From the NCBI GenBank assembly GCA_900544135.1, contig UQTU01000013.1, forward strand, positions 3,400 through 67,399: 64,000 nucleotides of DNA, read 5' to 3'. The notes below the pieces were generated by a model, which saw only the letters and a list, made by a program, of their open reading frames with translations, had not been told where the DNA came from and ran no database searches. This DNA is from an uncultured Collinsella sp. (GTDB taxonomy: Bacteria; Actinomycetota; Coriobacteriia; Coriobacteriales; Coriobacteriaceae). Positions 51,366 through 63,969 of the stretch are shown one piece after another. The position numbers were made by a program, and so were the translations under genes. Every line of letters starts with the position of its first letter. The stretch's first letter is position 1.

Positions 51366-53849
51366 ATGGAATCGTTGTACCGAAAGTATCGCCCGCTCAC
51401 CTTCGACTCCGTGGTGGGCCAGCAGCATATCGTCTCGACGCTCGAGCACGCTATCACCGAGGGACGCCTGTCCCACGCCTACCTGTTCTGCGGACCGCGC
51501 GGCACGGGCAAGACCACCATGGCGCGCATCCTTGCCAAGGCGCTGCTGTGCCGCAATGCCGAGGCGGCGCGCGCCGAGGGTGCAAGCGGCTGCATGCCCG
51601 ACGGTACTTGCGAGGAGTGCGAGCTCATTGCCGAGGGCAACCACCCCGATGTCTACGAGCTCGATGCCGCAAGCCGTACCGGCGTGGACAACGTGCGCGA
51701 GGAGATCATCAACTCCGTCAACTTTGCCCCGGTGCGCGGCAAGTACAAGATCTATATCATCGACGAGGTCCACATGCTCACGACGGCGGCGTTCAACGCG
51801 CTGCTCAAGACGCTCGAGGAGCCGCCGGCACACGTGATCTTTGTGCTGTGCACCACCGACCCGCAAAAGATTCTGGAGACCATCCTCTCGCGCTGCCAGC
51901 GTTTCGATTTCCATCGCATCGGCAACGAGGATATTGAGCATCGCTTGGCATACGTATGCGAGCAGGAGGGCTTCGATTACGACGACGAGGCGCTCGCCAT
52001 CGTGGCGCGCCATGCCAAGGGCGGCATGCGCGACGCGCTCTCCACGCTGGAGCAGCTGAGCGTTTTTGGCAACGGTTCTGTGCATGCGGACGATGCCCGC
52101 TCGCTTTTAGGCGAGGTTTCGGACCAGATTCTGGGCGAGTTTTCCCGCGCCATTGCCGATCGCGATGTTGCCGAGCTCTATGGACTGATCCGTGCGCAGG
52201 TCGAGGAAGGAAACGACCTGCTGGAGCTGACGCGCGACCTGGTAGCGCATGTGCGTGACGTGTACGTTGCCTGCGTTGCCGGTGCCCGTGCCGAGCTGTT
52301 TGAGGGCGGCTCCGAGCAGGCCGAGGCGCTTGCTGCCGAGGCCGCTGCCTTTGGCGAGCATCCTGCCGACCGCCTGGCCCGCGTGCTGACGGTGCTCGAC
52401 GATGCCGCACTGGAGATGAGGGGCGCGAGCGACGTGCGCCTGGTGCTCGAGATTGCCTGTACGCGTCTGGCACGTCCCGAGGCTGATTTAACGATTGAGG
52501 CATTGGCCGAGCGCGTGGCGCGTCTGGAGGCCATGGTTGCCAACGGCGCCGTGCCGGCGAGCGTGGCTGCTGCTCAGGCCACCGCGCCTGCAGCATCCGT
52601 ACCCGCTGCTGCCCAGCAGCCGACGCTGATCTCGGGTGCCCGAGCCGCTACTCCGGCGGCATCTGCTACCACCGCTGATACGTCCGCGCGCCAGGGCGGT
52701 ATGCCTTGGGACCGTGGTGCTGCCGCTCCGGCGGCTCAGCCTGCGCCCCGTTCTGCGTCCGTGTCGGCTTCCAAGCCTGCAGCGTCTGCACCTCAGTCTG
52801 CGCCGGCTCCGACGCCTCAGCCCGTTGCAGCCCCCGCGCCTGCCACCGCTCCGGCACCTAAGCCCCAGCCCAACACCGCCGCCCAGGTTGCTGCCGCTGG
52901 TGCCGCCGAGACCCCCGCGGTCGAGGATGCCGGTGAGCTCCAGCGCAAATGGGCCGAGGTCGTCGAACGCGTCAAGGCTCGTCAGGCCTCCTACGCAGGG
53001 CTTTTGCTCAATGCCCGCGCCACAGCAGACGACGGCTCCAAGCTCACGGTCTCGTTCCCCGCGGGCTCGACCTTTGCCATCAAGATGCTCGGACGCGCCG
53101 ACACGCAGTCGGTGGTCCTGCCGACAGTCAGTGCGGTCTTCGGTCGTCGCACCGTCGACTACGTCCTGGATGGAGGTGGCACGCTGGCTCCTCAACATGA
53201 GGAGCATTCTCCATCTGCGCGTGCTGCGGCATCTGCGGACCCGCAACCCGTGTCCTCGGCGGCCCCTGCATCCTCGAACGTCAGCGCGACGCAGCCAAAA
53301 GCGGCACCGGTAGCGGCACCGACCCCGTCGGCGCCTGAACCCGCTGCGCCCAAACAGGCTGCTCCGGTCCCCGCGCCCAAGCCCGCCGCCGCGCCTGCGC
53401 CCAAGTCATCCGACCTGGGCAAAGCCCCCTGGCTGCGCTCCGACAACCCCGCTGGCGCTCCTGCCACGGGCAAGCTCCCGACCGAGCCCGCACCCCGAGC
53501 GCCCGAGCGCACGTCCGCTCCCAAGGCTCAGCCGTCTGCGCAGTCTGCACCGTGGGAATCCGAGCAGGTGCCCTACGATGACGCCATGGTCGGCGGCTTT
53601 GCAGGCGATGCGAGCGGGGACGATCTGCCTCCGTTCGACGTGCCGGGTGCGACGCCCGCGCCCAAGCCCGCTGCAACTGCCCCCAAAGAGGAGGACGCTC
53701 CTGCAGCTCCCTGGGAGTCCAACCCCGGCGCGGGCAGTCCCTTCGGCCATCAGGGCGCAGCCCCATGCATCCCGCAGACCGAGGACGAGGCCAAAGCCCT
53801 CATCCGCAGCGTCTTCGGTCAGTCCACCATCTTCAAACCGGTGGAGTAG
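51366..53849 (+). CDS. dnaX: DNA polymerase III subunit gamma/tau
   Basis: 827 residues. The AAA+ clamp-loader core (about 1-370) has YRKYRPLTFDSVVGQQHIVS, Walker A CGPRGTGKTTMARILA, a zinc site (CRNAEA...CMPDGTCEEC), IIDEVHMLTTAAFNALLKTL and the arginine finger region. The second half is very long and rich in Ala/Pro, with a small folded segment at about 520-610 (ELQRKWAEVVERVKARQASY). It loads the beta clamp and organises the replisome. ATG at 51366 follows GGGGGAG. Confidence 0.96.
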   Translation: MESLYRKYRPLTFDSVVGQQHIVSTLEHAITEGRLSHAYLFCGPRGTGKTTMARILAKALLCRNAEAARAEGASGCMPDGTCEECELIAEGNHPDVYELDAASRTGVDNVREEIINSVNFAPVRGKYKIYIIDEVHMLTTAAFNALLKTLEEPPAHVIFVLCTTDPQKILETILSRCQRFDFHRIGNEDIEHRLAYVCEQEGFDYDDEALAIVARHAKGGMRDALSTLEQLSVFGNGSVHADDARSLLGEVSDQILGEFSRAIADRDVAELYGLIRAQVEEGNDLLELTRDLVAHVRDVYVACVAGARAELFEGGSEQAEALAAEAAAFGEHPADRLARVLTVLDDAALEMRGASDVRLVLEIACTRLARPEADLTIEALAERVARLEAMVANGAVPASVAAAQATAPAASVPAAAQQPTLISGARAATPAASATTADTSARQGGMPWDRGAAAPAAQPAPRSASVSASKPAASAPQSAPAPTPQPVAAPAPATAPAPKPQPNTAAQVAAAGAAETPAVEDAGELQRKWAEVVERVKARQASYAGLLLNARATADDGSKLTVSFPAGSTFAIKMLGRADTQSVVLPTVSAVFGRRTVDYVLDGGGTLAPQHEEHSPSARAAASADPQPVSSAAPASSNVSATQPKAAPVAAPTPSAPEPAAPKQAAPVPAPKPAAAPAPKSSDLGKAPWLRSDNPAGAPATGKLPTEPAPRAPERTSAPKAQPSAQSAPWESEQVPYDDAMVGGFAGDASGDDLPPFDVPGATPAPKPAATAPKEEDAPAAPWESNPGAGSPFGHQGAAPCIPQTEDEAKALIRSVFGQSTIFKPVE

Positions 53850-53903
53850 CTGTACAGGCGGGTATACTGCTCAAGAAGAGACGTCTTTGAACGGAGCGAG
53901 CTT

Positions 53904-54164
53904 ATGATGTGGGAATATGTCCGCCTTGAGGACGATACGCAGGTTTCGTATTCCGAAGTCCGTGAGGACAATACGGTGAAGGTCGTTGTGGAGCGCCCAC
54001 GCGATTGGGGTTTTGACACGGCGGAGTGCATCTTGCCGGCATTCAATTGGGTGTCACACGAGGGCTTTAGCGAAGCGAACCTCAAAGAACTCGATGATTT
54101 CGTGCGCAACAATGCCCCGCTCATCCTGCGTTTTGCCTACGAAGGCGGACGAGTCTATGCCTAG
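53904..54164 (+). CDS. Small hypothetical protein downstream of dnaX
   Basis: 86 residues, MMWEYVRLEDDTQVSYSEVR onward. No signal or membrane segment; beta strands first, then a helix (EANLKELDDFVRNNAPLIL). CGGAGCG precedes the ATG. No family recognised. It begins 54 bases after dnaX and may be co-transcribed. Confidence 0.7.
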   Translation: MMWEYVRLEDDTQVSYSEVREDNTVKVVVERPRDWGFDTAECILPAFNWVSHEGFSEANLKELDDFVRNNAPLILRFAYEGGRVYA

Positions 54165-54276
54165 TCTCTTCCGACTCGGCCATATATCACTTTCTTTTGT
54201 CCGGGCGCATCTGTATTTCGGACATGTGTAGCGTGGTGCCGTGTGTCTCGCATTCGAGCAGGCAGATGCGTGACGG

Positions 54277-54654
54277 TCAGCCTAGGGTGCTGAGGTCGAC
54301 ACGATACGTCGCGCGGCTGTCCGTGTACTCGACTTGCTCGGCGTCGAGGGTTGCTCCGATTGTCAAGAAAGCGCCTGGTTCGGCACCGACAATCTTGGAG
54401 TCCTTTATCTTGACCTTGAACTCTTGGTAGAGGGACGGGCTGTTGTAGTAAATGGTTCGGGTTCCATCGGTGCACTCATCGGTCGCTTCCCATTTGACGG
54501 TGGGCTGGTCCGAGCTGGTTATCAGCAGTTCTGCTCAAAAGGCTATAGCATGGGTGATGACAACCAGTAATGCCCAGCCGACAAAGAGATAGAGAACCAC
54601 ATATGCAACGGGGTGTTTTGAGCGGATGTTTTGGAGCGCGTCGGGGGCATTCAT
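54277..54654 (-). pseudogene. Membrane-anchored protein gene interrupted by an in-frame TGA
   Basis: From an ATG at 54654 with GGAGGT eight bases upstream, 39 codons encode a soluble start and one membrane segment (AYVVLYLFVGWALLVVITHA). They end in TGA at 54535-54537. The same frame then runs on for 85 sense codons (AELLITSSDQPTVKWEATDE, then DECTDGTRTIYYNSPS) with beta-rich protein-like character, to a stop at 54277. One base change (for example TGG to TGA) explains it. Whether the 39-residue peptide is still made is unknown. No selenocysteine signal was looked for in detail; TGA is an ordinary stop elsewhere in the window. Confidence 0.65.
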
Positions 54655-54807
54655 GGGGGCACCTCCAAATTGCTGTCTGTGACAATCAAATTATACCCTG
54701 CCATCATGAGCGCCGCCTCGAGCAGCGGTTCGGCATTTTGTTATCTAGCTGGATGCAGAAAATGTCGGATTCCGGCTCTACAAGATTTAGCTTTCAATAT
54801 TATGCAG

Positions 54808-54830
54808 ATGCGAATTATTCAACTTCGCAT
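54808..54830. repeat. Small palindrome in the gap before ybaB
   Basis: ATGCGAA (54808-54814) mirrors TTCGCAT (54824-54830). It is the only structure I see in 54655-54995, apart from an AT-rich stretch and a -10-like TACGAT (54915-54920) for ybaB. The following CGCATAATCTT also occurs at the start of the palindrome upstream of the AAA/DUF4143 gene. No SRP RNA is present here. Confidence 0.4.
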
Positions 54831-54995
54831 AATCTTTGGGTGCGGTTTGCACTCCAGGACATGTATATCGACTGAGGTAGCGTGTCCGCCCCGCTTGCTT
54901 GCCCCGCGCCGTGGTACGATTTTTGAGTTTGAAAGTCCCGCCGTGCTCCGGCTGCCCTTGCAGCTCGGCGCGCGGCCGCACGTAAAGGAGCCATC

Positions 54996-55316
54996 ATGGC
55001 CGGTATGAACATGCAGCAGATGATGAAGCAGGCCCGCAAGATGCAGGAGCAGCTTGCCGCCGCGCAGGAGAACCTCAAGTCCCAGACCGTCGACGCCTCT
55101 GCCGGCGGCGGTATGGTCAAGGTGACCGTCAACGGCGAGATGGAGCTCGTCAACCTCACCATCGATCCCGATGCGCTCGATCCCGAGGACGTCGATATGC
55201 TGCAGGACATGATCATGGCTGCCGTCAACGAGGCCGTCCGCGGCGTCAACGAGCTCGCCAACAAGCAGATGGGCGCCATCACCGGCGGCCTCAACATCCC
55301 GGGTATGCCGTTCTAA
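54996..55316 (+). CDS. ybaB: YbaB/EbfC nucleoid-associated protein
   Basis: 106 residues, normal length. MNMQQMMKQARKMQEQLAAA and VDASAGGGMVKVTVNGEMEL are family hallmarks. It forms a tweezer-like dimer that binds DNA. Position between dnaX and recR is conserved across bacteria. AAAGGAG precedes the ATG. Confidence 0.96.
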   Translation: MAGMNMQQMMKQARKMQEQLAAAQENLKSQTVDASAGGGMVKVTVNGEMELVNLTIDPDALDPEDVDMLQDMIMAAVNEAVRGVNELANKQMGAITGGLNIPGMPF

Positions 55317-55329
55317 GACACGCATATAT

Positions 55330-55926
55330 ATGAGTGCGAATCACAGTCTGCAAAAACTGCTCGATGAGCTGGGCCGCCTGCCGGGCATTGGTCCCAAGTC
55401 AGCTCAGCGCATCGCCTATTACCTGTTGGAGGCTGACGCCGAGGAGGCGCGCCGCCTGGCCGAGGCCATCCTGGAGGTTAAGCAGGAGGTTCACTTTTGC
55501 AGCCGCTGCTTTAACTACGCCACGGCCGACGAGTGCTCCATCTGCCAGGATTCGATGCGCGACACCACTCGCATTTGCGTGGTGGGCGAGCCGCGCGACG
55601 TCCAGGCGATCGAGCGCACGGGCAGCTACCACGGTCTCTACCACGTATTGGGCGGCGTGATCAGCCCCATGGACAAGATTGGCCCCGAGCAGCTGCACAT
55701 TCGCGAGCTGCTGGCACGCTTGGGTCACGAGGACATCCACGAGGTCATCATCGCCACCAACCCCAATATTGAGGGCGAGACCACGGCGAGCTACCTGGCC
55801 CGCACTATCAAGCCGCTGGGCGTCGAGGTGTCGCGTCTGGCGAGCGGTCTGCCCGTGGGCGGCGACCTGGAGTATGCCGACGAGCTTACGCTCGGGCGCG
55901 CCATCGAGGCCCGTCGCACGATTTAG
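55330..55926 (+). CDS. recR: Recombination protein RecR
   Basis: 198 residues. A helix-hairpin-helix (GRLPGIGPKSAQRIAYYLL), a zinc finger (CSRCFNYATADECSIC) and a Toprim domain (ICVVGEPRDVQAIERTGSYH; ATNPNIEGETTASYLA) are in the standard order. It acts with RecF/RecO in gap repair. It starts 13 bases after ybaB without a strong ribosome site, consistent with coupling. Confidence 0.97.
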   Translation: MSANHSLQKLLDELGRLPGIGPKSAQRIAYYLLEADAEEARRLAEAILEVKQEVHFCSRCFNYATADECSICQDSMRDTTRICVVGEPRDVQAIERTGSYHGLYHVLGGVISPMDKIGPEQLHIRELLARLGHEDIHEVIIATNPNIEGETTASYLARTIKPLGVEVSRLASGLPVGGDLEYADELTLGRAIEARRTI

Positions 55927-55963
55927 GTGGCGAGCCTGCTCCTGCCGTATGTTTTCCTCGCGA

Positions 55964-55993
55964 CGCACGGGGTAGTCATAATTTCCCCGTGCG
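55964..55993 (+). terminator. Hairpin after recR
   Basis: CGCACGGGG (55964-55972) pairs with CCCCGTGCG (55985-55993). The transcript dnaX-ybaB-recR probably ends here. Confidence 0.7.
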
Positions 55994-56170
55994 ACTGTAA
56001 GTTTGTTGTGCAACAAAGATGCTTTGTATCCGCTTATCGCATGGATGCTTCCACTCGCATCCTTAATTTGCCCATTCGTTGCGCAACCTTTTGGGTTCGC
56101 TGATACACTCAAAATGGATTCGAATGAATGCGCCGCTCCCGAGCGGCGTGTTTTTGTTGGAGGAGAACGC

Positions 56171-57076
56171 ATGCGGCCCGGTGGCACTCAGACAAAGCGC
56201 GGCACCGCGGTGCGCATGCGACGCCGACTGGGCTTGGCGCCGCGGGCGTACGCACTGCTGTCTTGCTCGCTGGTGCTGGTCATAGCTGGCGTTTCTGCCT
56301 ATGGCATGACCGTGCCGTCCATGATGCAGGCACATGCCGCACGCGAACCGCGCGTGGGGCATGAGGTCAAAAGTGATCTGGGCACCACGACTGGATATGC
56401 TTGGGCAAGTGTGGTCGCGCATATTGTGTTTGGCGCCGACGACGCGGACGGCGCCGAGGCCCCGGACAACGAAGTCACGCTTGCCAATGGCAAAACCATC
56501 GTGCTCACCAATACCAAGATCATCGATCGGTTGTCCAACAATAGCGTGGCGGCAACGGTGAATAAGGTCGAGCAGCAGAAGGAGCAGGACGCCCAGCAGT
56601 CCGGAAAGCCCGGTAGCTCGGATACTTCTGGCTCCGGCTCGGATTCGTCGAGTTCGGGCGGCGGCTCTGGGTCGGGTTCCTCTGCCGGAGGGTCTGGAAA
56701 CGGCGGCTCGACGGGCGGCAACACTGACAACGATGCAAACTCCGGTGGCCTTTCCGCTGCTGAGGAAGAGAGCATTCACAGTTGGCTTGTGACCAAGTAC
56801 AACATGCTCGACGGCTATGTTTCTCGTGCCAATGACGTGGTTTCGACCTATAACTCTACGGGAGATCCCAGGCCGTGCGACAGCCTGGTCGGGGAGATGT
56901 TTGTCATTCGAGCCGAGTTCGGTCGTCAGACATTCTCGCCCCGGTCAAAGTGGTATCAGCAGTATGCCAATCTGTGGGGCTGTTACACCAACCTATGTCA
57001 ATGGGTCGGCCATTACGGCGATGATGACGTCGCGCTCGGTAACTTCAACAATAACGTGGCGGCGCTTGCCCTATGA
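56171..57076 (+). CDS. Membrane-anchored protein of the second kinase operon
   Basis: 301 residues. Basic N-terminus, one membrane segment (about 25-45, AYALLSCSLVLVIAGVSAYG), then an outer region. The Ser/Gly/Asp linker at about 145-195 (SGSGSDSSSSGGGSGSGSSA) joins two small domains. The C-terminal part (about 200-301) has conserved-looking Trp/Tyr/Cys residues. GGAGGAGA precedes the ATG at 56171. The stop overlaps the kinase start. Confidence 0.78.
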   Translation: MRPGGTQTKRGTAVRMRRRLGLAPRAYALLSCSLVLVIAGVSAYGMTVPSMMQAHAAREPRVGHEVKSDLGTTTGYAWASVVAHIVFGADDADGAEAPDNEVTLANGKTIVLTNTKIIDRLSNNSVAATVNKVEQQKEQDAQQSGKPGSSDTSGSGSDSSSSGGGSGSGSSAGGSGNGGSTGGNTDNDANSGGLSAAEEESIHSWLVTKYNMLDGYVSRANDVVSTYNSTGDPRPCDSLVGEMFVIRAEFGRQTFSPRSKWYQQYANLWGCYTNLCQWVGHYGDDDVALGNFNNNVAALAL

Positions 57077-58917
57077 TGACCGATCTTGCATCCACCACAC
57101 CACAATCGCTCGGTCGCGATCCCATGGTCGGCCTGCGCCTGGCGCGTGTCGACGGGTTTGAGCCGGCCATTGCGCTCGGTCAGGACGAACTGCCTGCCTA
57201 TCTGCGTCGTTTTACGATGCTGTTTGCCGACGATGCCACCATGCGCCGTGGCGGTATCGGCCGCGTGACGCGTGCCGTCAACGCCCAAGGCGAGGCCGTA
57301 GCACTCAAACAGCTCATCTTGCCGACGCGCGATGAGTTTGACGACGATGCCGCCCATGAGGCGCTGGTCGCCAAGTTCAAAGCGGCATTTCGCGAGGAAT
57401 ATGAATGCCATCGCGCCCTTTCGGGCCTTAAGGGCTTTCCCCGCCTCTATGGCTGGGGCGAGGTTGACGGTGTGCCTGCAATTGTCATGGAATGGGTCGA
57501 GGGCGAGACGCTCGCCCGCTTGCGCTCGCGCTTTGCCGTGGACGATGCCGGCCGCCTATCGCCGCTTGTGGCGGCGCGCTTGGGGCGCGACCTGTTCGAC
57601 CTGCTCTGCCGCATGAGCCTGGTGGGGGAGGGCTTTGTCCATCGCGATATCTCGCCCGCTAATATTATGGTGCGTACGGCGCGTCTACCGCTTGACCGGC
57701 AGCTTGCCGAGGGCACCTTTGACCTGTGCCTGATCGACTTTGGCTCGTCGCTGGCGCTCGAGCCTGCGTCGGCCGTGGCCGGTACCGGCGGCAAGGCGTC
57801 GTTTACGGAGCGCTATGCCACGCTGCGTCGCGCGACGGTTGCCTATGCCCCGCCCGAGATGCTCACCGACGATATTCCCGACCTGCGCGCTTTGCGTATG
57901 TCGCCGGCGATCGACGTCTATGCCGCAGCAAGCACGGTTTACGAGCTCATTGCCGGCGCCGCGCCATACGAAGCCGCGCCGAGCACTTCGGGCACCTCGG
58001 GTTCGCGCAAAAAGACGCGCGACATCGCCAGCCCCTACCGTCTCAAGATGGACACGCTGCCCGACTATCCCATTGGTGCCCATGCGCCCGGTTGCGATTT
58101 GACTCAGCTGCTTCGTCATGAGCCCGATGTGGCGCTCGCTGCGGCCGAGCAGGCCCAGCAGCTGGGGCTTGAGCCGGATTCCGAGGAGCTACGCGATGCG
58201 CTGGCGTTTGTCGATGCCCAGCTGTTCGACGTGGTGATGGCCTGTCTGTCCAGCCATCAAAAAGATCGTCCCGAGCCGGCGGCGGTCGAGGCGGCGCTCT
58301 CGGCGTTTTGTGACCACTATGCGCAAAATGTCGGTCGTTCGCTCCGCGGCGAGCCGCTCACGCCGTGCCCCATGGATGCGTCTGGCCGCGCGGTTCGTCG
58401 CGCGCTGATGGTCGGCGCGACGGTCGTCTGTGGCGTGGTTTGGGCTGTGGTCGTGGTTTCGGCCGCGCTGCTGGCGTCGGGCGCTCGCGTGACGGCGACT
58501 TTGGGATCGCTCGTGTGGTCTGGGTCGCTACCGGGTATTATTGCCGCACTGGCGTTGGCGCTGCCAGGCATAGCCGGCGTTGTCGCGGGGGCACTTGCGC
58601 GCAATCGGCGCTCGGGCTTCCTGCAGGGTGTGCTTGCGCTTTCTGCCTGCGAGGTTCCGGTGCTGGTTGTGGCTGCATGTAGCGTATTTTCCCAACGCGC
58701 CGTGATGGGCGGCCTTGTTGCCGCTCTGGTTGCAACCTATACGCTTACGTGGTTTTTGCTTGCGATGGGCTTTGCCTTTGAACTTCCCGTTTCGGCACCG
58801 CGACGCACAAAAGTCCAGATGGCGACTCCGCTTGCCGGTGGAGCCGCAGCTGCCCGTACTTTTGGCGGACCTGTCGAAGTATCGTCCGATTCTATTTCTA
58901 CGACCAAGGAGGCCTAG
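57073..58917 (+). CDS. Ser/Thr protein kinase with C-terminal membrane domain
   Basis: 614 residues. The kinase domain (about 50-390) is divergent: a glycine loop GGIGRVTRA, VALKQL, FVHRDISPANIMV and LIDFGSSLAL. A membrane region of about four spans (about 450-580) follows. Overall plan matches the kinase at 42301-44154, but sequences differ. The ATG overlaps the previous stop. It probably phosphorylates the adjacent FHA protein and the anchored protein. Confidence 0.9.
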   Translation: MMTDLASTTPQSLGRDPMVGLRLARVDGFEPAIALGQDELPAYLRRFTMLFADDATMRRGGIGRVTRAVNAQGEAVALKQLILPTRDEFDDDAAHEALVAKFKAAFREEYECHRALSGLKGFPRLYGWGEVDGVPAIVMEWVEGETLARLRSRFAVDDAGRLSPLVAARLGRDLFDLLCRMSLVGEGFVHRDISPANIMVRTARLPLDRQLAEGTFDLCLIDFGSSLALEPASAVAGTGGKASFTERYATLRRATVAYAPPEMLTDDIPDLRALRMSPAIDVYAAASTVYELIAGAAPYEAAPSTSGTSGSRKKTRDIASPYRLKMDTLPDYPIGAHAPGCDLTQLLRHEPDVALAAAEQAQQLGLEPDSEELRDALAFVDAQLFDVVMACLSSHQKDRPEPAAVEAALSAFCDHYAQNVGRSLRGEPLTPCPMDASGRAVRRALMVGATVVCGVVWAVVVVSAALLASGARVTATLGSLVWSGSLPGIIAALALALPGIAGVVAGALARNRRSGFLQGVLALSACEVPVLVVAACSVFSQRAVMGGLVAALVATYTLTWFLLAMGFAFELPVSAPRRTKVQMATPLAGGAAAARTFGGPVEVSSDSISTTKEA

Positions 58918-58920
58918 GTC

Positions 58921-59859
58921 ATGGCATCTCAAGTTGAGCTGACCCCATGCGGGGCCATGTTTGACATCTTTAAGCGCGCGGCGCATCTGAGCCATATCGA
59001 GCTGTGCGGCTTGGTGCTTTCGTCCCGTCCGCTCGCCGACGGCCGCAGCCCGCAGAGCCGGGCCGCCGATCGCTCTTGGGTTTCCCGCTTTATCGTTCGC
59101 GCGCCGGTCGGTACGCTTCAGCAGCGCTACTTTGCCGAATACGGTACCTCGGCTGCGCGTATTATGTCGCAACTGGCCCTGCGCCAGCGCAATCCCATGG
59201 ACTCCACGGCTGTGATCAATATGGTGTGCGGCCCCGCAGGTGAACCGATGGTACGCGCGCTCGAAGAGTGTCACCAGGACACGAATCTCTATCGCAACGC
59301 GCTCGATCGCCTGTCCCAGGCGGCGGAACTCATGCCCGCCGAGCGCGCCGAGGCCGTGCTGGTGCTGTTTGTCGCCGTCGGTTGTTCGGCGGATGTGCGG
59401 TCCTCGGTGAACTATGCCATCGACTACGCGCACGCGACCTGCGGCGGAGGCACCTCCACGCCGCGTTCGCTTGGCATGTCGATGACCGCAGGCGAGCGCG
59501 AACCCGCCCCGGCGCACCCCTTGGGCTTGCTGCGCGTGCAAAACAGTTTTGTCGTGAGCGCCCCGCGCTGGATTCAGCCGAGTGAGCAGGGCGTTGAGAT
59601 TGGCGCGCTGGCCACTGGTGAGGGCGATATTACCGACGTCGGCGACGATGTCTCGGCCCGCCATGCCCATATCTGGTGCGATGCTCAAAATATCTGGCAC
59701 GTCGAGGACTTGTCGTCCACCAACGGAACCGTGGTGGTAAACGGGGCCACGCGCGTCTGCATTCAGGTCGAGCCCGGTCGTTCCGCCCAACTCAATCCCG
59801 GCGACGAGCTCAAACTCGGCGAATCCACTACCTACGCCATCCTCTTCGGTGCTCTCTAG
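58921..59859 (+). CDS. FHA-domain protein of the second kinase operon
   Basis: 312 residues. An uncharacterised N-terminal part (about 1-205) is followed by a C-terminal FHA domain (about 210-312): DDVSARHAHIW, VEDLSSTNGTVVVNGATRV, LNPGDELKLGEST. There is no membrane segment. The ATG is 3 bases after the kinase stop, behind AAGGAGG. Confidence 0.9.
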   Translation: MASQVELTPCGAMFDIFKRAAHLSHIELCGLVLSSRPLADGRSPQSRAADRSWVSRFIVRAPVGTLQQRYFAEYGTSAARIMSQLALRQRNPMDSTAVINMVCGPAGEPMVRALEECHQDTNLYRNALDRLSQAAELMPAERAEAVLVLFVAVGCSADVRSSVNYAIDYAHATCGGGTSTPRSLGMSMTAGEREPAPAHPLGLLRVQNSFVVSAPRWIQPSEQGVEIGALATGEGDITDVGDDVSARHAHIWCDAQNIWHVEDLSSTNGTVVVNGATRVCIQVEPGRSAQLNPGDELKLGESTTYAILFGAL

Positions 59860-59892
59860 CCGGCAGATAGGGGCGTTCCTTTTCTGCCGGCT
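59858..59892 (+). terminator. Hairpin overlapping the stop of the FHA gene
   Basis: AGCCGGCAGA (59858-59867) pairs with TCTGCCGGCT (59883-59892), with TTCCTTTT in the loop. It likely terminates the second kinase operon and is embedded in the repeat at 59870-59913. Confidence 0.6.
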
Positions 59893-59913
59893 GGGGACAC
59901 TCCTTGGCGCGCC
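59870..59913 (+). repeat. GGGGCGTTCCTTTT...GGGGACACTCCTTG repeat, copy 2
   Basis: GGGGCGTTCCTTTTCTGCC, GGC, GGGGACACTCCTTG: the same composite as at 14394-14441 with small changes. Confidence 0.65.
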
Positions 59914-60032
59914 AGAGCCGGCCGCCTGGGGATGGAGGGGCCATTTTGGCCCTTGGCAGTCACCCGAGGTAAACCTTTACCGCCCGCCTATATTTGCCGA
60001 AATTACACTTGACGGCGGGGTACAATAAACCC

Positions 60033-60307
60033 GCATGCGGATTTCCGTTGCGGGCGCTTCCCATCGCCGGGGCGTGCCCGGGAGCATCCGGCATGCGGCC
60101 TTTGCGGCGCTCGGTCATGTGCAAGACGGGCGGTCGGGTCTGTGGGGCGCGTCAGTTGCCCCTCGCCTCGGCATGTCTTCTCTCCACGCCACGTACCTGC
60201 TGCTGAGCCTGCCTGTCGGATGATTGGAAGCAACAGCGATAATCCCATCACGCCAACATCCCGGCGATCGCCGGGGCCTGTATACCTATATGAGAGGAGA
60301 GGGGTAT
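60033..60307 (+). promoter_or_regulatory. Structured leader upstream of nifJ
   Basis: A -10-like TACAAT (60021-60026) is followed at 60033 by GCATGCGGAT, which pairs with ATCCGGCATGC (60086-60096) with one bulge. A GC-rich inner stem lies within. A perfect palindrome CCCGGCGATCGCCGGG is at 60260-60275. The segment is about 275 bases, very GC-rich and without a credible gene. It may be a long leader or a small RNA; it matches no riboswitch I can recognise. Confidence 0.45.
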
Positions 60308-63847
<3,540 letters not shown>

Positions 63848-63929
63848 GTCTCCCACCGCAGGATCTGAGGGCTGACCTTCGCGGACGTCCTCGGACATGA
63901 AAGAACCCCCGCTGCGCACAACGTGAACT

Positions 63930-63969
63930 GCCTCCCATTTCTTGGACACAAGAAATGGGAGGCTTTTTT
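63930..63969 (+). terminator. Intrinsic terminator after nifJ
   Basis: GCCTCCCATTTCTT pairs with AAGAAATGGGAGGC around GGACAC and is followed by a run of T. It also hides the ribosome site of the gene starting at 63970. Confidence 0.8.

Noticed and set aside
51366..53849. Programmed frameshift in dnaX producing a separate gamma subunit
   Set aside because: No A-rich slippery heptamer with a following hairpin was seen in the middle of the gene, and a full-length tau frame is intact.
54535..54537. TGA read as selenocysteine
   Set aside because: No known selenoprotein context, and no SECIS-like hairpin was obvious right after it. A plain nonsense mutation is simpler.
54655..54995. SRP (4.5S) RNA between dnaX and ybaB, as in some bacteria
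   Set aside because: I could not find the conserved GGAA/AGCA internal-loop pattern of the SRP domain in this gap.
59893..60307. TPP or other known riboswitch before nifJ, a thiamine-diphosphate enzyme
   Set aside because: The conserved CUGAGA and GAUNAUGCNNGCGNAGGGA-type elements of the TPP riboswitch are absent, and no other riboswitch core was recognised.
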